A DNA stretch of 64,000 nt, from assembly GCA_029339195.1 (NCBI GenBank), contig JAPTJF010000072.1:62001-126000 (forward strand), written 5' to 3'. Under the pieces are notes generated by a model, which was not told the origin of the DNA, did no database searches, and saw only the letters and a list, made by a program, of their open reading frames with translations. The translations under genes were made by a program, and so were the position numbers. Positions 32,868 through 45,000 of this stretch are shown piece after piece (the first letter of the stretch is position 1; every line of letters starts with the position of its first letter). Source of the stretch: Micractinium sp. NFX-FRZ (taxonomy: Eukaryota > Chlorophyta > Trebouxiophyceae > Chlorellales > Chlorellaceae).

Positions 32868-35800
32868 TCAGCCCGTGGACACGCTCGTGTTGTTGAGCAT
32901 CCCCTGCACCCAGGGAGGGCCGGCGCCCCAACATCAGAAAGGGACGCATGCCGGCACCAAACATTGCTTGCCACCGCAGCAGTACTCAAGGTGTGCTACG
33001 CCGCTGAGACCGAAACAAATGACAGGGAGGTGGAAAGGCAGCCCAGCTTACAACTGGTTCTGTTCCATAAACAACACGGGTGGTCGCACCCTTTCCTAGG
33101 AACAGGCAGCCTCCTGACGCGAATGAAAGAGAGCTGCAGGCGCAACGGTGGTCAGTGCCTCACCTTTCCAAAGTACTCGGCCACGAGGCTGAAGCCGTCG
33201 GGGGCGGCGCGCAGGTGCTTGAAAAACGCGTCCTGGCGCAGGGTGGGGTGGGGGAAGTGGGTGCAAATTGGTCGGTTTGAAGAGGATTTAACAGGTTTCA
33301 GGTGCTTGAAAGCAATGTCCCAAAAGGGTGCGGCAACAGAGTGAAGAGGGCACGGTTGCTGCCAGGTGAGCAGGCAGGCAACGGGGCGGGGCGTGGCAAG
33401 GCGAGGCTTCGGCAGCACGCGTCCCGCGCACCACCGACCAGCCGGGGCAGCCCAGCCCACCTTGTCCGCTGCACTGGCGCGGTTGCTGCGCCGCAGCTCC
33501 TGCGCCTTACGGTGCTCGGCGGCGCACAGCGGGCACGCCGCGTCGCCGTCGCCCAGGGTGCGCAGGTTGAAGGAATGGCCGCAGAGGAAGTGGACTGCAG
33601 GGAGGGGCAGGCAGGGGGGAGAGGCAATCGGGAGGAGGCGGGAAGAGGGGTGAGACCCCATGGGGCGGGCAGACGGGTGTGGGCAGGTTGAAGGAGTGGC
33701 CGCCCCGCCCCCCGGCTCCCCTACCATCCATCGCTTGAGGGCAGCCTTGATGGCACATTGGTCTGGCTGTCAACGCACTCCACACAGGCATACACAAGGC
33801 GGCATGTGCTTGACATCGGGTCAAGCAGAGCCCCAGCTGCTTGCTGCTTGCAGTGCCACAGCTGCTGGCTGATGTCAAAATCAGATCTGCCACCCCGCCC
33901 TCACCGGAGGGCAGCTCCAGCGGTGCGTTGGTCTGGCTGTCCCGGCTGCTCTGGAACACCACCGGCTCGCTCTGAAGCTTCTCAACCTGCGGGCACCGGA
34001 GGAAGGCAAGGGGGAGGCAGGCAGGCAGGCAGGCAGTGCGTGTGTTGAGACGGTGTGGCAGCAATTGGTGTTGCCCACATCACCTGTTGCTGTGCATTTC
34101 AAGACACGGCACGATTAGACAACGGGCCACCACGGCTGCTGTCGAGCCTTGCCAGCCCCCGTGCTGAGCCCCCTGTCTGATGCAACAGTTGATACCCACC
34201 TGCTGCCGCGTCTTCTCTATTTCCGCCTTCAGCCGCTCAGCCTCCTCCTGGTCTGCCCTGATGCTCCTGCACACAACAGACAGCAGCAAGGCAGGCAGGT
34301 AAGCGGGCGGGCAGGCAAACAGCAGCAGTGGCAATCGTCAGGGGCAGGCAGCCGGGTGCACGGATGGATTTTGACACAAAGGCTTGAGCCGCCGCTGTGC
34401 ATGCCCCTGCACCTAGAACACAGGCAGGCGGGCGGGCAGGTTTACACTTGCAACTGACAAGCAGCGCCAGTGCCTGCTCGCCTGCCGTCGACGCAAGTGT
34501 GCTCCAAGGCTGTCATTCGCCGCCAGCCAGCAAAAACAGGCAGTCAACAGCAAAAGAGCCACCCACCTGCTATCTGCCTGCAGCTGGCGCGTGACGTAGT
34601 CCTTGACCAGCGACAGGCGGAAGCCGGGGTTGCGGCTCAGCACTTGCAGCACCACAAGGGGCGGGAGGATGCCCCCCGCCTCAATTAGAGACAGCAGCTC
34701 CCGCACCTGAAAGGGAGGTTGGAGCGTTGTACAGGGTGTGGTGCGAGGACGGAAGGCAGGTGGCAGGCATGGCCAGGGTGTGGGGCACGGGGGCCGGGGC
34801 ACATGCGGGTCATTGCTTGGGTGTGGGTGCCAGCTGAGCGCACCGTTCCTCACGCCCGCGCCTGCCCACCGGGCCTGCACCAGGCAACCTGCGCGCTGCA
34901 GTCACCCGGCTGGGCGGCAACGCACTCGAATGAGCCACCTAAACACTGAATCAACTAGTAAACTGTTACTTGTAAACATCATGCCCACCTGCATGCTGCA
35001 GTCGTCCTGCTGGGTGGCAAAGTACTCGAGGGCGTCGTGCCACAGCTGGGGGTCGCCGCCTGCACCGGGGGGGATGGAGAGGGGCACGGGGTCGGGGGGG
35101 TCGGCGCAAAGCGGGGTGTTGCACCGGAAGCCGCAGGCAGGCAGGGAGCCGCCCCCAAGCTCGGTGCCGCCACCTGTTGTATCAGCCCCACCCACCCACC
35201 CACCTGTGCGTGCCTCCCCAAAGCGCTGGCAGGTGGAGATGAGGCCCTGGCGGTCCCCCGCCTCCATCAGTACCGCCGCCAGCTCGCGGTACAGCCGCAG
35301 GTTCTGCGGTACAACAGCAACAAATGAAACCCGAATCGAAACGAGAGTGAGGGCAAGGCTGGCAGCCTCTGGCAGTCCCGGCGCCAGCCTGGCGGCGCCG
35401 ACCCAGGTTCTGCGGAAAAGAAAGAAGGGAAGGGGGAGCGGGCAGTGGCATAGCCCATGTGCACACATTGCGAGGCAGGCAAGCAGGCGGGCCCATCTAC
35501 CCCCAGAGCCCAACCTCGTTTCATTCGCATCCTGACCTCGTACAGGAAGAGCAGGCCTGGGCGGAAGGCGCGCATGCGGCAGGCAAGCAGCGCGTAGTCA
35601 ACATCATACGCCGCCTCCTCCCCGGGCGGCCAGCCCCGCCTGCAGGGCAGAAGGGGTGGGTGGAGTGGGGGGGTGCAGCAGTTGCGCTGTAGCTTCCTCC
35701 CATGGGTCAGACCGGCCTGAAAGGGGGAGGGCGGAAGAAGTTCGCCTGGAAGGGGAAGAGCGATTCAGATGGAGGCATGCAGGCAGGCAGGCAGTGCCGA

Positions 35801-38800
35801 CCCACCCACCCCGTCCTCACTTCAGCAGATCTAGCGCTGCCAACTGGCTGCTGCTGCTGCTGCTTGCGGCCGCCGCCCCCTGCTGCTGCTGCTGCCCCGC
35901 ATCCGCGGCTGGAGGTGCCCCCTCCTGGTTGCTGCTGCTGGGCACTGCTGCCGCGGCCGCGCCAGCAGCTGCGCCGTCGCTGCCGCTGCTGCTGGTGCTG
36001 CTGCTTGCGGCTGGGGAGAGGTAGAGGTCGAGGAGAGTGTGGTACAGGGTCTGCCTTGAGGGGGAGTCGGGGCTCATGTTGAGTATGGTGACGCACGCGT
36101 ACTGCAGGTCCTCGGGCCTGCACCAAGGAGAGAAGCACTTGAGGAAAGTTACTGTAGGAGGTAGTGGAAGGTGATGGGGATTCTGAGTGAAGCATGCGTG
36201 CTGCAGGTCCTCGGGTCTGCGCCAAGGACAGGAATATCCGAACGAAAACAATGGGAGGTGGCATGTGTAACGTTGCGTTCAATGCTTGCATGATTCCGTG
36301 GTTGTGACAAAGGCGCTTGGGAGCACAATATCGCAGCTTGATCAGCACGAAATGAGGGCTGGCACCGACCTGTCTGTGTAGAGCTGCGTGAAATCAGCCA
36401 TGTTGGCCACAAAGGCAATGCCCTTTTACTTTAAACCAGAACTACAAGGAAAACAAGAATCCCCTACCGACCTGTCTGTGTAGAGCTGCGTGAAGTCGGC
36501 CATGTTGGCCACAAAGGCTGCCGGGTCGGAAGGGTCCGCCAGGCACAGCCCCATCAGCAGCGCCGTCGTCTCCACGGGCTGCGCCGCCAGCAGGGCCTGC
36601 GGTCGGGCACAGCAGGCACAGCGGGGCGTCGACACGGGCGGCAGCAGGGTACAAGAGCAGAGTGGGACACCACAGCACGCCGTGCACACACACGTACATG
36701 CCAAACACAAGGAGTTGTGCACCAGCCGCAATCGCACGCACCTTGCCATACTTCTGCAGCGCCGCCGCCGCCTCCTGGCGGGGCAGCCCCCGGATGTACT
36801 CCAGCCCCTCGCTGTGCCTGCAAGCGGGCAGGAGACGGACAGCACAGGTCGGGCCCCAGCAGCAATGGTGTTTGGTCCTCCAGATGATTGAAGTGGGGGC
36901 CAGATACAAATTTGGGGGCAACACTGGGGCGAGGACCTGGAGGACCATGATCATTGGGCAGCTCCCTTACCTCTGGCAGTCCTCCAGCAGTATGTCCAGG
37001 TAGGCCTGCGGCTCCCCCGCCGCCAGTGCCACATACAGCGCGTGCTCGTAGTACCCAGCGGAGCGGCACACCTGGCAAGGGGGGGAGGAGTCGGGGTGGC
37101 GGGGCAGGGCAGGGAGATGAGAACGTGTAACAAGAGAGAGGGAGAGGAAAGGGCAGAAGGAAAGCAATGCACGTTGTGGCCCGCCAAGCGGTGCACCTGG
37201 GGCAACGGTGCGAGGGGTGGGGGTGGACAGGAAGAACGATGGCAGATAGATACGCCCGTGGCGAGGGAGAGGACAGGGTAGGGAGGGTGCCATGGCCGCC
37301 TGCCAAGAGGCACAACTGGCCTCATAGATGTGTGAAGGCAGCCCCCCGCACCTTGATGGCGGTGTCGACATCAAAGTGCAGCGCGTCACGCGACATGCGG
37401 CCGTCGCCCTGCAGAGGCAGCACAAGGGGGGCCATGTGGTGCGGGTGAGGGTGCGGGTGCCGGCGCGGGTGCGGGTGCAGGTGTGAGTGCGAGTGCTGGT
37501 GTGGGCGTGGGTGGGGTGGACAGTGTGGTTGCCATATGCAGCCGCCTCTCAGTCTGCTCTGCTCTTATCACCCCCGTCAGGTTTGGGCGACGGGCGGGCG
37601 CAAGGCGGGCACACGGCGGTGCACACCAACGCTGCCCCGCACATCCTGCCTGCCTGCTGCTGCCCCTGCTGTGCCCGCTGTGCCGCCCCTGCTGTGCCTG
37701 CTGTGCTGCCGCTGCTGTGCCCGCTGTGCTGCCCCTGCCGTGCCCGCTGGGCTGCCCCTGTTGTTCACGCTGTGCTGACCTGGATGAATGCGTCCAGCTT
37801 GGACACATCCTTCAGCTTGGTGTAGCAGTTGAGCAGGAGCGTGGTGTGGTCGCACGAAGCGTGGCCCTGCAGGCACACGAAGACAGGCGGGTGGAGAGGA
37901 CACGTGGTGCAAGGCGGGGGGAGGCAAGGCAAGGCAGTGTGTTGGGTGTGGAGGGTGGTGCAATGGGAGGTGCGCATCGGGGCGGGCTATCGGCGTAGCG
38001 TGGGCGGCAGCAGGGTGGAGCGCTGCACAGGCGCGGCACAGCGTGGCACGGCACAGCGTGGCATGGCACAGCGCGGCACAGCGTGGCACAGCGCAGTGCG
38101 GCACAGCGCAGCGCACCTGCGCGTGCAGGCGCTCCAGGTATCCGGTCAGCGAGTGGATGCGCTGCACGTCGAGGTATCGCTGGATGACATAAGACGGCTC
38201 CAGGTGGCCCACAGTGGCGGCGTACCTGCACATCACGAGGCCCAGGGGCGGCAAGGGGTAGGGGGGTGGGCAACAAGGACCGGGCGAGGGGGACGTGGTG
38301 CTGGTTTGTGAAGCGTGCCTCCACAGGGCCCAAGGTGGCCGTACAACATTCAAATCAACAACAGACATGCTCACTGTTCCGTGGCTTGCTCGTAATGTTG
38401 CTTGGCATACAGGTATCCGGCGTAGCGGCGGGCTCAAGCATCATTGCGGATGACAAAAAAACCCTGGACAGTTAGACAAGAACAAGGGGAGCACACGAAA
38501 CAGTACTCACTGCTCCATGGCCTGGTCGTAGTCCCGCTTGGCGTACAGGAAGTCGGCGTAGCAGCGGCGGATGCCCGCCAGCACGGCAGCCTCCACCTGC
38601 AGCAGCAGGCGGGGGCGGGCAGCAGCGGGAGGCAGCAGTGTCAAGGCCAGGGCGGGTTAGAGACACATGCACACCAGGGTGGAAGCCTGCTCCTGTGGGG
38701 AGGGAGGGATCCAAGGGAGTGCAGCAAGCGAGAGGCAGGGTGTGGGGCGGGGGTGAGAGGCGTGGGGGGCACGGAGCTCTTGGCACACGAACCCTAGCTT

Positions 38801-41514
38801 CCTCCCAACTTCCCGCTAGCCACGACATACGGCCGCCCTGCCCTCCCCTCCCCTGCCCGCACACCTGCTCTGTTTGAGCCACCGCCACCGCCAGCTGGTA
38901 CGACCGGCTCTTGTACAGCGCATCCAGCTTCTCCCCGAAAGCCTTCTCGCTCAGCCGCACCACGCCGCCGCCGGCATCGCCTGCGGGCAGAGGAGGGGCG
39001 CAGCGGTGGGGACCAGCGGCGGGGTATAGGTGTGCGGGTCTGGGAGGCGGGGAAACCTACCCGCAGGCAGACCCCAGGAGAGGCAAGCATGGGCAGGCCC
39101 CGCTGCTGCCGTGTTTGAGCTTGCAACACGTTTTCGACAAGTTTGCACCCTAGGAGAGGTGGGGGCGGCTCCCCAGCCTGCTTGGGTGGCATCTTTGTGA
39201 GCATGCATGCATCCCGGGGGCACCCCCAAGGGCGCCTCTCACCGGCATCGATGCAGGCGCCGCCGGAGTGGACGGCCAGCCAGCGCAGGGGGGCCTCGAT
39301 GGGCACGGAGGCCGCCACCACTTTGTTGTGCAGGTCGTACACCTGGAGGGAGGCGGTGGCCTGCGGGAGGAGAGGGCGCACAGGGGGGGAAGGGAGGAAG
39401 AGCAGTGAGAACGGAGGGGAGATGAGTGAGAGAGCCGGTGGAACATAGTGAATGCAGGTTGTACACCTGGAGGGCGGCAGCGGCCTGCGGGAGGAGAGGG
39501 CAAACAGGGGGGGAAGCAGGGGAACGGCAGTTAGTGAAGGATAACATGAGTTGAGGAGGGAGGAAACATTGGAGCCAAGGCAGCAAGCTGATGGAAACAC
39601 AGGCACCTGATGCAGGGCGGTGCTGGCCAGCCTGTGGTGCGTGCCGCAGGCTGCATGCCAATTGGTACCCAAGCCTGCCCGCCACCCAGACCCCCAACAT
39701 TTCGCACACCACATCACACGCCCGCCACAAGCTGCCCTTCAACCCGCGACTGCCCCGCCCCGCACCCGCACCTGTCCCCCGGCAGCAGCAGAGGAGGCAC
39801 CATCGTCTGCCAGCACGGCAACCAGGTAATGCCGGGCAGCCGCCACCGCCAGCTTTTGGCCGCGCACCGAGTAGGCCGCCTTGCGCCCCTCCTCTGCTGC
39901 AGGCGGCAGGGCGCGGCGGCAGCGCAGGCGGTGGGCAGGAGGCGCAGGTGCGCTTGCAGGGCGTCTACATAAGTTGCACACATGACATGCGTGCCCGCTC
40001 GCCTCCCTCCCTCGTGTGCGCACAGCAACCATCAGAATGAGTGCATGTACACATCCTCTCAAGCTTCCTGCATGCAACTACCTCACTTGCGTAGCAGTAA
40101 TCTGCCTGCAGCCCCACCAGCATTCAGCTGCCCCCCCACGCACCCTCTTCATGCGTGCCAGCAAGTGGACCTCCTCCGGGCCCGCCGGCGTCAGCTGCCC
40201 CCAACTCGCTCACAGCGCTACCTACAGCCCGTGTCAAGACAACAGCAATCACACACACGAAATAGAATGGTAATCAACAGCCCACCCCACCTGTGTAGAA
40301 GTAGATGGCCTCGGGCCCCGCCAGCATCAGCTCCCCCCGCTCGCTCACAGCGCTGCACCCCGGCGCCGCCCCGCAGTCCTCCTCCAGCACACGGTGCCCG
40401 CTCCTCACGTCAAACGCCACCAGGCGGGCAGTGCCCACAGCGTAGAGATGCAGCTCTCCAGAGCCTGCTGCTCCTGTTGCTGCTGCTGCTGCCGGCGGTG
40501 CTGCAGCGGCTGAAGAGGGGCCGCCTGCTGCTCCCGCCGCTGCGCCGCTGGCGGCGGTGCTGCCGCTTGCGCGTGCCGCGGCGAAGTGCAGGGCGGTGAT
40601 GCCCCCGGCGTCGCGTAGCTGCGCCGCAGGCACCGGGGCGGTGGCCTTGCCCTTGGCGGCGTCAGCACGCAGCATGTGGAGCGTGCCAGATGACAGGCCG
40701 AGCGCGACCGACACGGCCGGCCAGTCGGAGCAGTGCAGCGCCGCGGCTGAGAGCGTGTCTTCTCCGCCGGCGCCGCTGGAAGCGGCAGCGGCGGGCTTTG
40801 GGGCGGCAGGCAGCAGGCGGGCGGGCGGCGCCAGGGTGGCGGGGGTGGCGCCCGGGCGCAGCCCCTCCACCGCCCAGGCCTTGAGTTGCAGGTTGCGCAG
40901 CCCCTCGCCGTCCTCTCCTACTGTCAAGAGCTTGCCCTGCACAGAAGGAGGTGGTTGGGAGAAGAGGGGACGCTTTTGAGGTGCAAGTTGTGCAGCACCC
41001 CGGCCATCTTCTCCTACCACCTCTACCAGCTGGCCTGCGAGGACAGGGAGAGAAACGAGGGAGGAGAGGGCAAGGGAGGCGGGCAGCAGGAGGACACATT
41101 GGGCAGCGCTGCAAGCGGAGCGCGACGGCATCGAGGGACGGACCACGGGCCAAGGTATCCATGCATGGGAAGGCGGAGGGAGACGGGTGAGTTTGCATGG
41201 TTCACACGCCCCGTGCGGGGCGCAGGCAGCACCGTGCTAGGCAGCCGCCCGCTGGCCCCACCCACTCACCCACCCACTCACACGCCTACCTGGCACCACT
41301 CCAGCGCACGCACGCTGCCCTGGTGCGCCTGGAAGGAGGCTTGCACGGAGAGGTCGCCCCCCTGCAGGCACGCCACCGTGCCGTCTGCACAGCCCAGCCA
41401 CAGGCTGCCGCCGCCCGCGGCGGTGCAGACGACGTGGGCGGGGATGGGCGGCCCCTCCTGGACTTCATTGAGGGAGAAGAAGCGGAAGCGCCGGAAGCCC
41501 GCCTGCACCGCCAT
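32868..41514 (-). CDS. VPS11: VPS11, core subunit of HOPS and CORVET
   Basis: Twenty-two exons: 41290-41514, 40291-40936, 39772-39896, 39243-39360, 38865-38980, 38511-38596, 38117-38225, 37780-37866, 37352-37408, 36971-37071, 36742-36817, 36472-36596, 35821-36117, 35537-35639, 35204-35303, 34989-35059, 34567-34706, 34200-34266, 33905-33986, 33461-33594, 33164-33232 and 32868-32903; 989 residues (animal and plant VPS11 are about 930-940). VPS11 tethers late endosomes and vacuoles before SNARE fusion. Seen: MAVQAGFRRFRFFS start, propeller segment LLTVGEDGEGLRNLQLKAW, YAATVGHLEPSYVIQRYLDV, HTTLLLNCYTKLKDVSKLDA, LHFDVDTAIKVCRSAGYYEH, YDVDYALLACR, ILPPLVVLQVLSRN, then LELPSVHFLCGHSF and a last exon GMLNNTSVSTG. 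Ser/Ala/Gln insertion at about 650-710. The RING lacks several ligands (see findings). Many introns carry echo copies of exon edges. Confidence 0.94.
34893..35040 (-). repeat. Echo of a VPS11 exon end (exon ending 34989)
   Basis: The sequence around 34893-34935 repeats the exon end and donor found at 34986-35035 with about 98-bp spacing; both keep the CTGCAGTC core and a GGCAA-(C/A)G-(C/T)ACTCGA block. Confidence 0.7.
36100..36230 (-). repeat. Echo of a VPS11 exon start (exon starting 36117)
   Basis: A copy with 99-bp spacing repeats CTGCAGGTCCTCGGG and an intact acceptor; it translates as PEDLQHACFT beside the real PEDLQYACVT. Confidence 0.85.
36361..36524 (-). repeat. Echo of a VPS11 exon end (exon ending 36472)
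   Basis: About 58 bases of exon end plus donor are repeated 102 bp further on with only a few changes. The copy keeps the coding sense FVANMADFTQLYTDR and the GTCGGT donor. Confidence 0.92.
37663..37765 (-). repeat. Short-period repeat after a VPS11 splice donor
   Basis: The intron following the exon ending at 37780 is made of alternating GGGCACAGCAG and GGCAGCACAGC-like units (minus strand) for about 100 bases. Confidence 0.75.
38030..38116 (-). repeat. Period-5 GCTGT/GCTGC repeat starting at a VPS11 splice donor
   Basis: Directly after the exon ending at 38117 the intron reads GTGCGCTGCGCTGTGCCGCA and continues in pentamers for about 85 bases. Confidence 0.85.
38368..38572 (-). repeat. 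Echo of a VPS11 exon end (exon ending 38511)
   Basis: A copy about 138 bp into the intron translates as RRYAGYLYAKQHYEQATEQ beside RRCYADFLYAKRDYDQAMEQ and keeps a GTGAGC donor. The protein sense is better kept than the DNA. Confidence 0.88.
39330..39515 (-). repeat. Echo of a VPS11 exon start (exon starting 39360)
   Basis: A copy with about 120-bp spacing repeats the acceptor CTCCTCCCGCAG and coding start AALQVYNLH beside ASLQVYDLH, including the G-rich stretch before it. Confidence 0.9.
40160..40360 (-). repeat. Echo of a VPS11 exon end (exon ending 40291)
   Basis: The intron copy (about 40165-40225) repeats the CTCGCTCACAGCGCT and GGGCCCGCC blocks of the exon end at 40310-40355. Confidence 0.75.
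40900..41050 (-). repeat. Echo of a VPS11 exon start (exon starting 40936)
   Basis: An upstream intronic copy translates as GQLVEVVGEDGRGAAQLAPQ beside GKLLTVGEDGEGLRNLQLKA and is preceded by an intact AG. Confidence 0.82.
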
Positions 41515-42034
41515 CCCGCTTCGGGCCGGGCGGCCTGAAATGACACAGGGAAGTGTGGGAGGGGGCAGGCAGGGTCGGCGGCAGGCAGGGGTGGCGGCAG
41601 CGGCGGTGGCAAGGAGGCGGCGGGGGAGCACTGAATCCGTCTTGTAGCGCGGCCCGGGTTGCCCTTGCAGTGCTGCACGCCCACAGCGCCTACCAAAGGC
41701 CGGCTGGGTCTCAAGGAGTGCCTCGATCACAAGTGCACTTGGGGGAGACTGGTATTGTGGTATGCTCTGATACTATACTACTGAGTGCACCGACACGGTG
41801 ATGGCCACGGATTAGCCCCCCGGCGCCAACAAGGAACCCTGGCGGACACGGTGGCAGTCCCGTTCGATGCGGAGAACACGCTTGCAATCTGCCGGCTCAT
41901 TCAGCTTGCTATTAGTATTCGACTTGGAAGCGGTGCAGGGCGTGTTTGGACCTGCAGGAGGGAGTTCCGTGTCGGCCCAGCGCAAAGCTTCAATTTTAGG
42001 GCTCTGCAATGACGCACCGAGTAATTCGTGGCTG
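41515..42034. promoter_or_regulatory. Divergent promoter, VPS11 and lipase
   Basis: The 520-bp gap separates the start codons of VPS11 (-) and the class 3 lipase (+). Sequence from about 41735 to 41960 is less GC-rich than its surroundings. The lipase frame is open from 41867, so an earlier start is possible. Confidence 0.45.
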
Positions 42035-45000
42035 ATGGACACTGTTAAGATTGACTTGCCGGCTGTCCCGGTCGGCAGCGGTGATGGAGAGCACCCCAGC
42101 AGCGGCGGCGGCAGCAGCGCCCCTCCAAGCGTCCACCCCGCCGTCGCTGCCTGTCTGCAGCAGCAGCAGCAGGGACATCAGCTGCCACTGGGATCGCCGC
42201 ATCTCAATGGTGATTCCTTGGCTGGGGCGGCGGGGACAGCTCCCAGCGAGGCTGCGGAGGTTGGCGGCCACGGCTCGGCGCCCGCCAGCCCGCGGCGGCT
42301 CGGGGAGAGCGCCACATGGGAGGGAGCACACTCTCAGGTGCACTTGAACATCGAGTTTATGAGCAACCGCACCACCCGGGTGAGGCATGGACTTGTGTAC
42401 AGGGATGGCGGCGCGGGTGTGAGGAAGGCATGTCCTGGGGCGGGCGTGCGGGCATGGCCTTGGCGTGGGCCGGCACCGCCTGGGTGGTCAAAGGCCTGAG
42501 GCAGCATCAGGTTTGACTCTGCTGCTTTGCCCTTGCAAGCTCAGAAATCAGGTGTGCGCGAACCGGTGCTGAGCCACGCCAGCTGGCACCTGTCATGCCG
42601 TCGCACGTCAACCCGCTGTGCACACCCCTGCGCCCCCCCTCTGCCCACCATGCAGCTGCTGCTGTTCCAGTTCCGCTTTGCGCTGCTCTGGGCGCTGGCG
42701 CTGCTCGTGTGGGAGACTGTGGTCAAGGTGGGTGAGACCACCGGCGCCACCGCCCCCAAAACACTCTGGCGGTAGCTGCGCTGTCCTTCTGGCAACTCCT
42801 TATCAGCAACCCATGCGTAACTGTGTTGCATAGCTGTGCAGCAACCCCCAATTCTCCTTCTTGTTTGTTTGACAGGCTGACCACTGCCTTCCATCGTTGC
42901 CTCCGCCTGTCGTCCCTCTAACGCGACCACCAAAGGCTACACAACCACCCATGCAGTTTTTAATGCCGAGCTGGTAGATTTTGATAGCTTGGTCACTGCC
43001 ATCGTCAGCAGCGTTGTTCCCTCGTAACGTTACCATCGAATGCCCCACCTGCAATGGTACCAAACTCTTGCAGTTTTCGGAGCCCGATGCCGAGCTGATT
43101 GAATTTGACAGCCTGGTCACCGCCAACGTCATCATCGCCTCCATCTGCCTGGCAGCTGCCCTGGCTGTGGGAGCCCTGCTTCTCTGGCGCATCTGGGAAG
43201 GTAAGCGAGGCGGGTGCCGGGCAGCGTGCGCCGGGGCGAGGTGCGTGGGTGGGTGGGTGTCTGTCTGAGAGGCAAGGCGGGAAAGGGCGGGGCGGGGCGA
43301 GGTGGTGCAGGTCGGGGCGTTGTGTGCAGCGTTGCTGGGTGGGGGCAGCATGGGGCCGGGCAGGGCGGAGCGAGGGTGCAGGGCGGACGGCAGCCGAGAG
43401 AGTGTGCTTTGCTGCGCCGGGCTTGAGCACCGGCATGCTCGAGCCACGTCAGCATCCGTTGCGTTGCCCTGAACGTGCTGGCGCTGCCTTGGGCTTGCCC
43501 TGCTCTTCTTGCCCTGTCCATGCAGTGAACCGTGCGGGGCGGGAGTGGGCGCCCCTGCGGAAGCGCACCGTCGCGCTGTTTGGTGCTGAGCTGGCGGTGC
43601 AGACGGTCAACCTGGTGAGCTGTTCTTACGATCACTTACGAGTTCCTTGTGTAAAGTCGCAGTCACATAACGAATTGTGCGGTGCCATGCTGGGCCATGC
43701 TGTGTCGTCCTGCTTGGTGCTGAGCTGGCGGTGCAGACGGTCAACCTGGTGAGCTGGCATAGCTAATCTTGTTCACTTGTTAGGCTATAGGGCGATACTA
43801 TGACAAGCTGCGGGTGCCACGCTGTGCCATGCTGTGCCACGCTGTGCCAACCTTACCTTGGGTCAGCCCTCGCCACCACCCCACCCCCTCCCCTGCCCTC
43901 CCCCGCCCCCGCCCCAGGTCTTCTACCTGGCCCCCAACGCCTTCATCACCGCCCAGCCCTGCAGCTGGTTCCTCACCCCCGTCCACGTGTTTGGGCTCAT
44001 ACGGTGGACCTGCTGGAACACTGTGAGCCCCCCTTTTTAACTGTTCTTGGTACGAAGGGCTGTGTGGGAGCAGGGTTGTGCGCTGCACCTGCTGGAACAC
44101 TGTGAGCCTTCCTTTCCTTTCTTTCTGGTCTTCGGTAAGAGGGGCGGTGTGGGCGTGGACAGCGCCTTGTGCTCCTGTGCCAGAGTGAGCTCCGTTTCTA
44201 GAGCGGCGTGGGCGCTGGTCTCCCTGTTAGGCACTCTGCTGCAGTGTGGACAGCGTTTGTGCTCACCCGCTGCACTTGCTCAATGTTGCACCTGCAAGGG
44301 ATGAGGCGGCGGCAACGGCACAGCGCCCCGGCACCAGCAGCCAGGGCGCTCGTGCCCTGTGGCACAGCACAGCACAGTCGTACATGCCAGCCCCCCCCAC
44401 CTGGCCTTCCCGCCTGGCACTGCCTTGCACTGCCCCGTCCACGCCGGTCACAACATCCCCTCTCTGCCCCCCGCCTGCAGCTCTTCTGCCTTTTCTCTCA
44501 CCTAGGCGCGCTCCCCTGGGCAGCCCTCATCCGGCCCTCATACAGCCCTGACCGGTCCTTCCATGCCTCTGCGCCCCCCCCCCCCCGCCCCCGCTTGCAG
44601 CTGTTCTGCCTCTTTGTCATCCAGGCTCACTCCCCGCTGCCCGCCCAGATCCGAGGTAAGGGCGCTCCGCCCTCTCCGGAGCCATGGAACCGGTGCGGGC
44701 AGCACAGCTGGCGGTGGCGCGCGCCGGCGGCGTGGCGATGCAGCCGGTGCGTGCGGCAGGGACGGCGATGGCGCGAGCGGGCGGCGCAGCGCAGCGCGGC
44801 GTGGGCACCGGCTGGTCGGCGGCAGTGCACTTGATGCGTCTTGAGTCGACGCTGCCGCCGCGGCAGGGGAGGCAGCCGCCGCGGCGGCGTGGGGCGCTCT
44901 CGAAGCAGCAAAAGCAGCAGCAGGCACAGCAGCAGCAGGCACAGCAGGCGCCGCGGGAGCAAGCACGGGAGGGCAAGCCAGAAACCTGCCCGGCAGCCAG

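Noticed and set aside
36361..36524. The VPS11 exon-end copy as two genuine consecutive exons
   Set aside because: Including both would repeat FVANMADFTQLYTDR in the protein, which no VPS11 has, and the upstream copy has no acceptor of its own.
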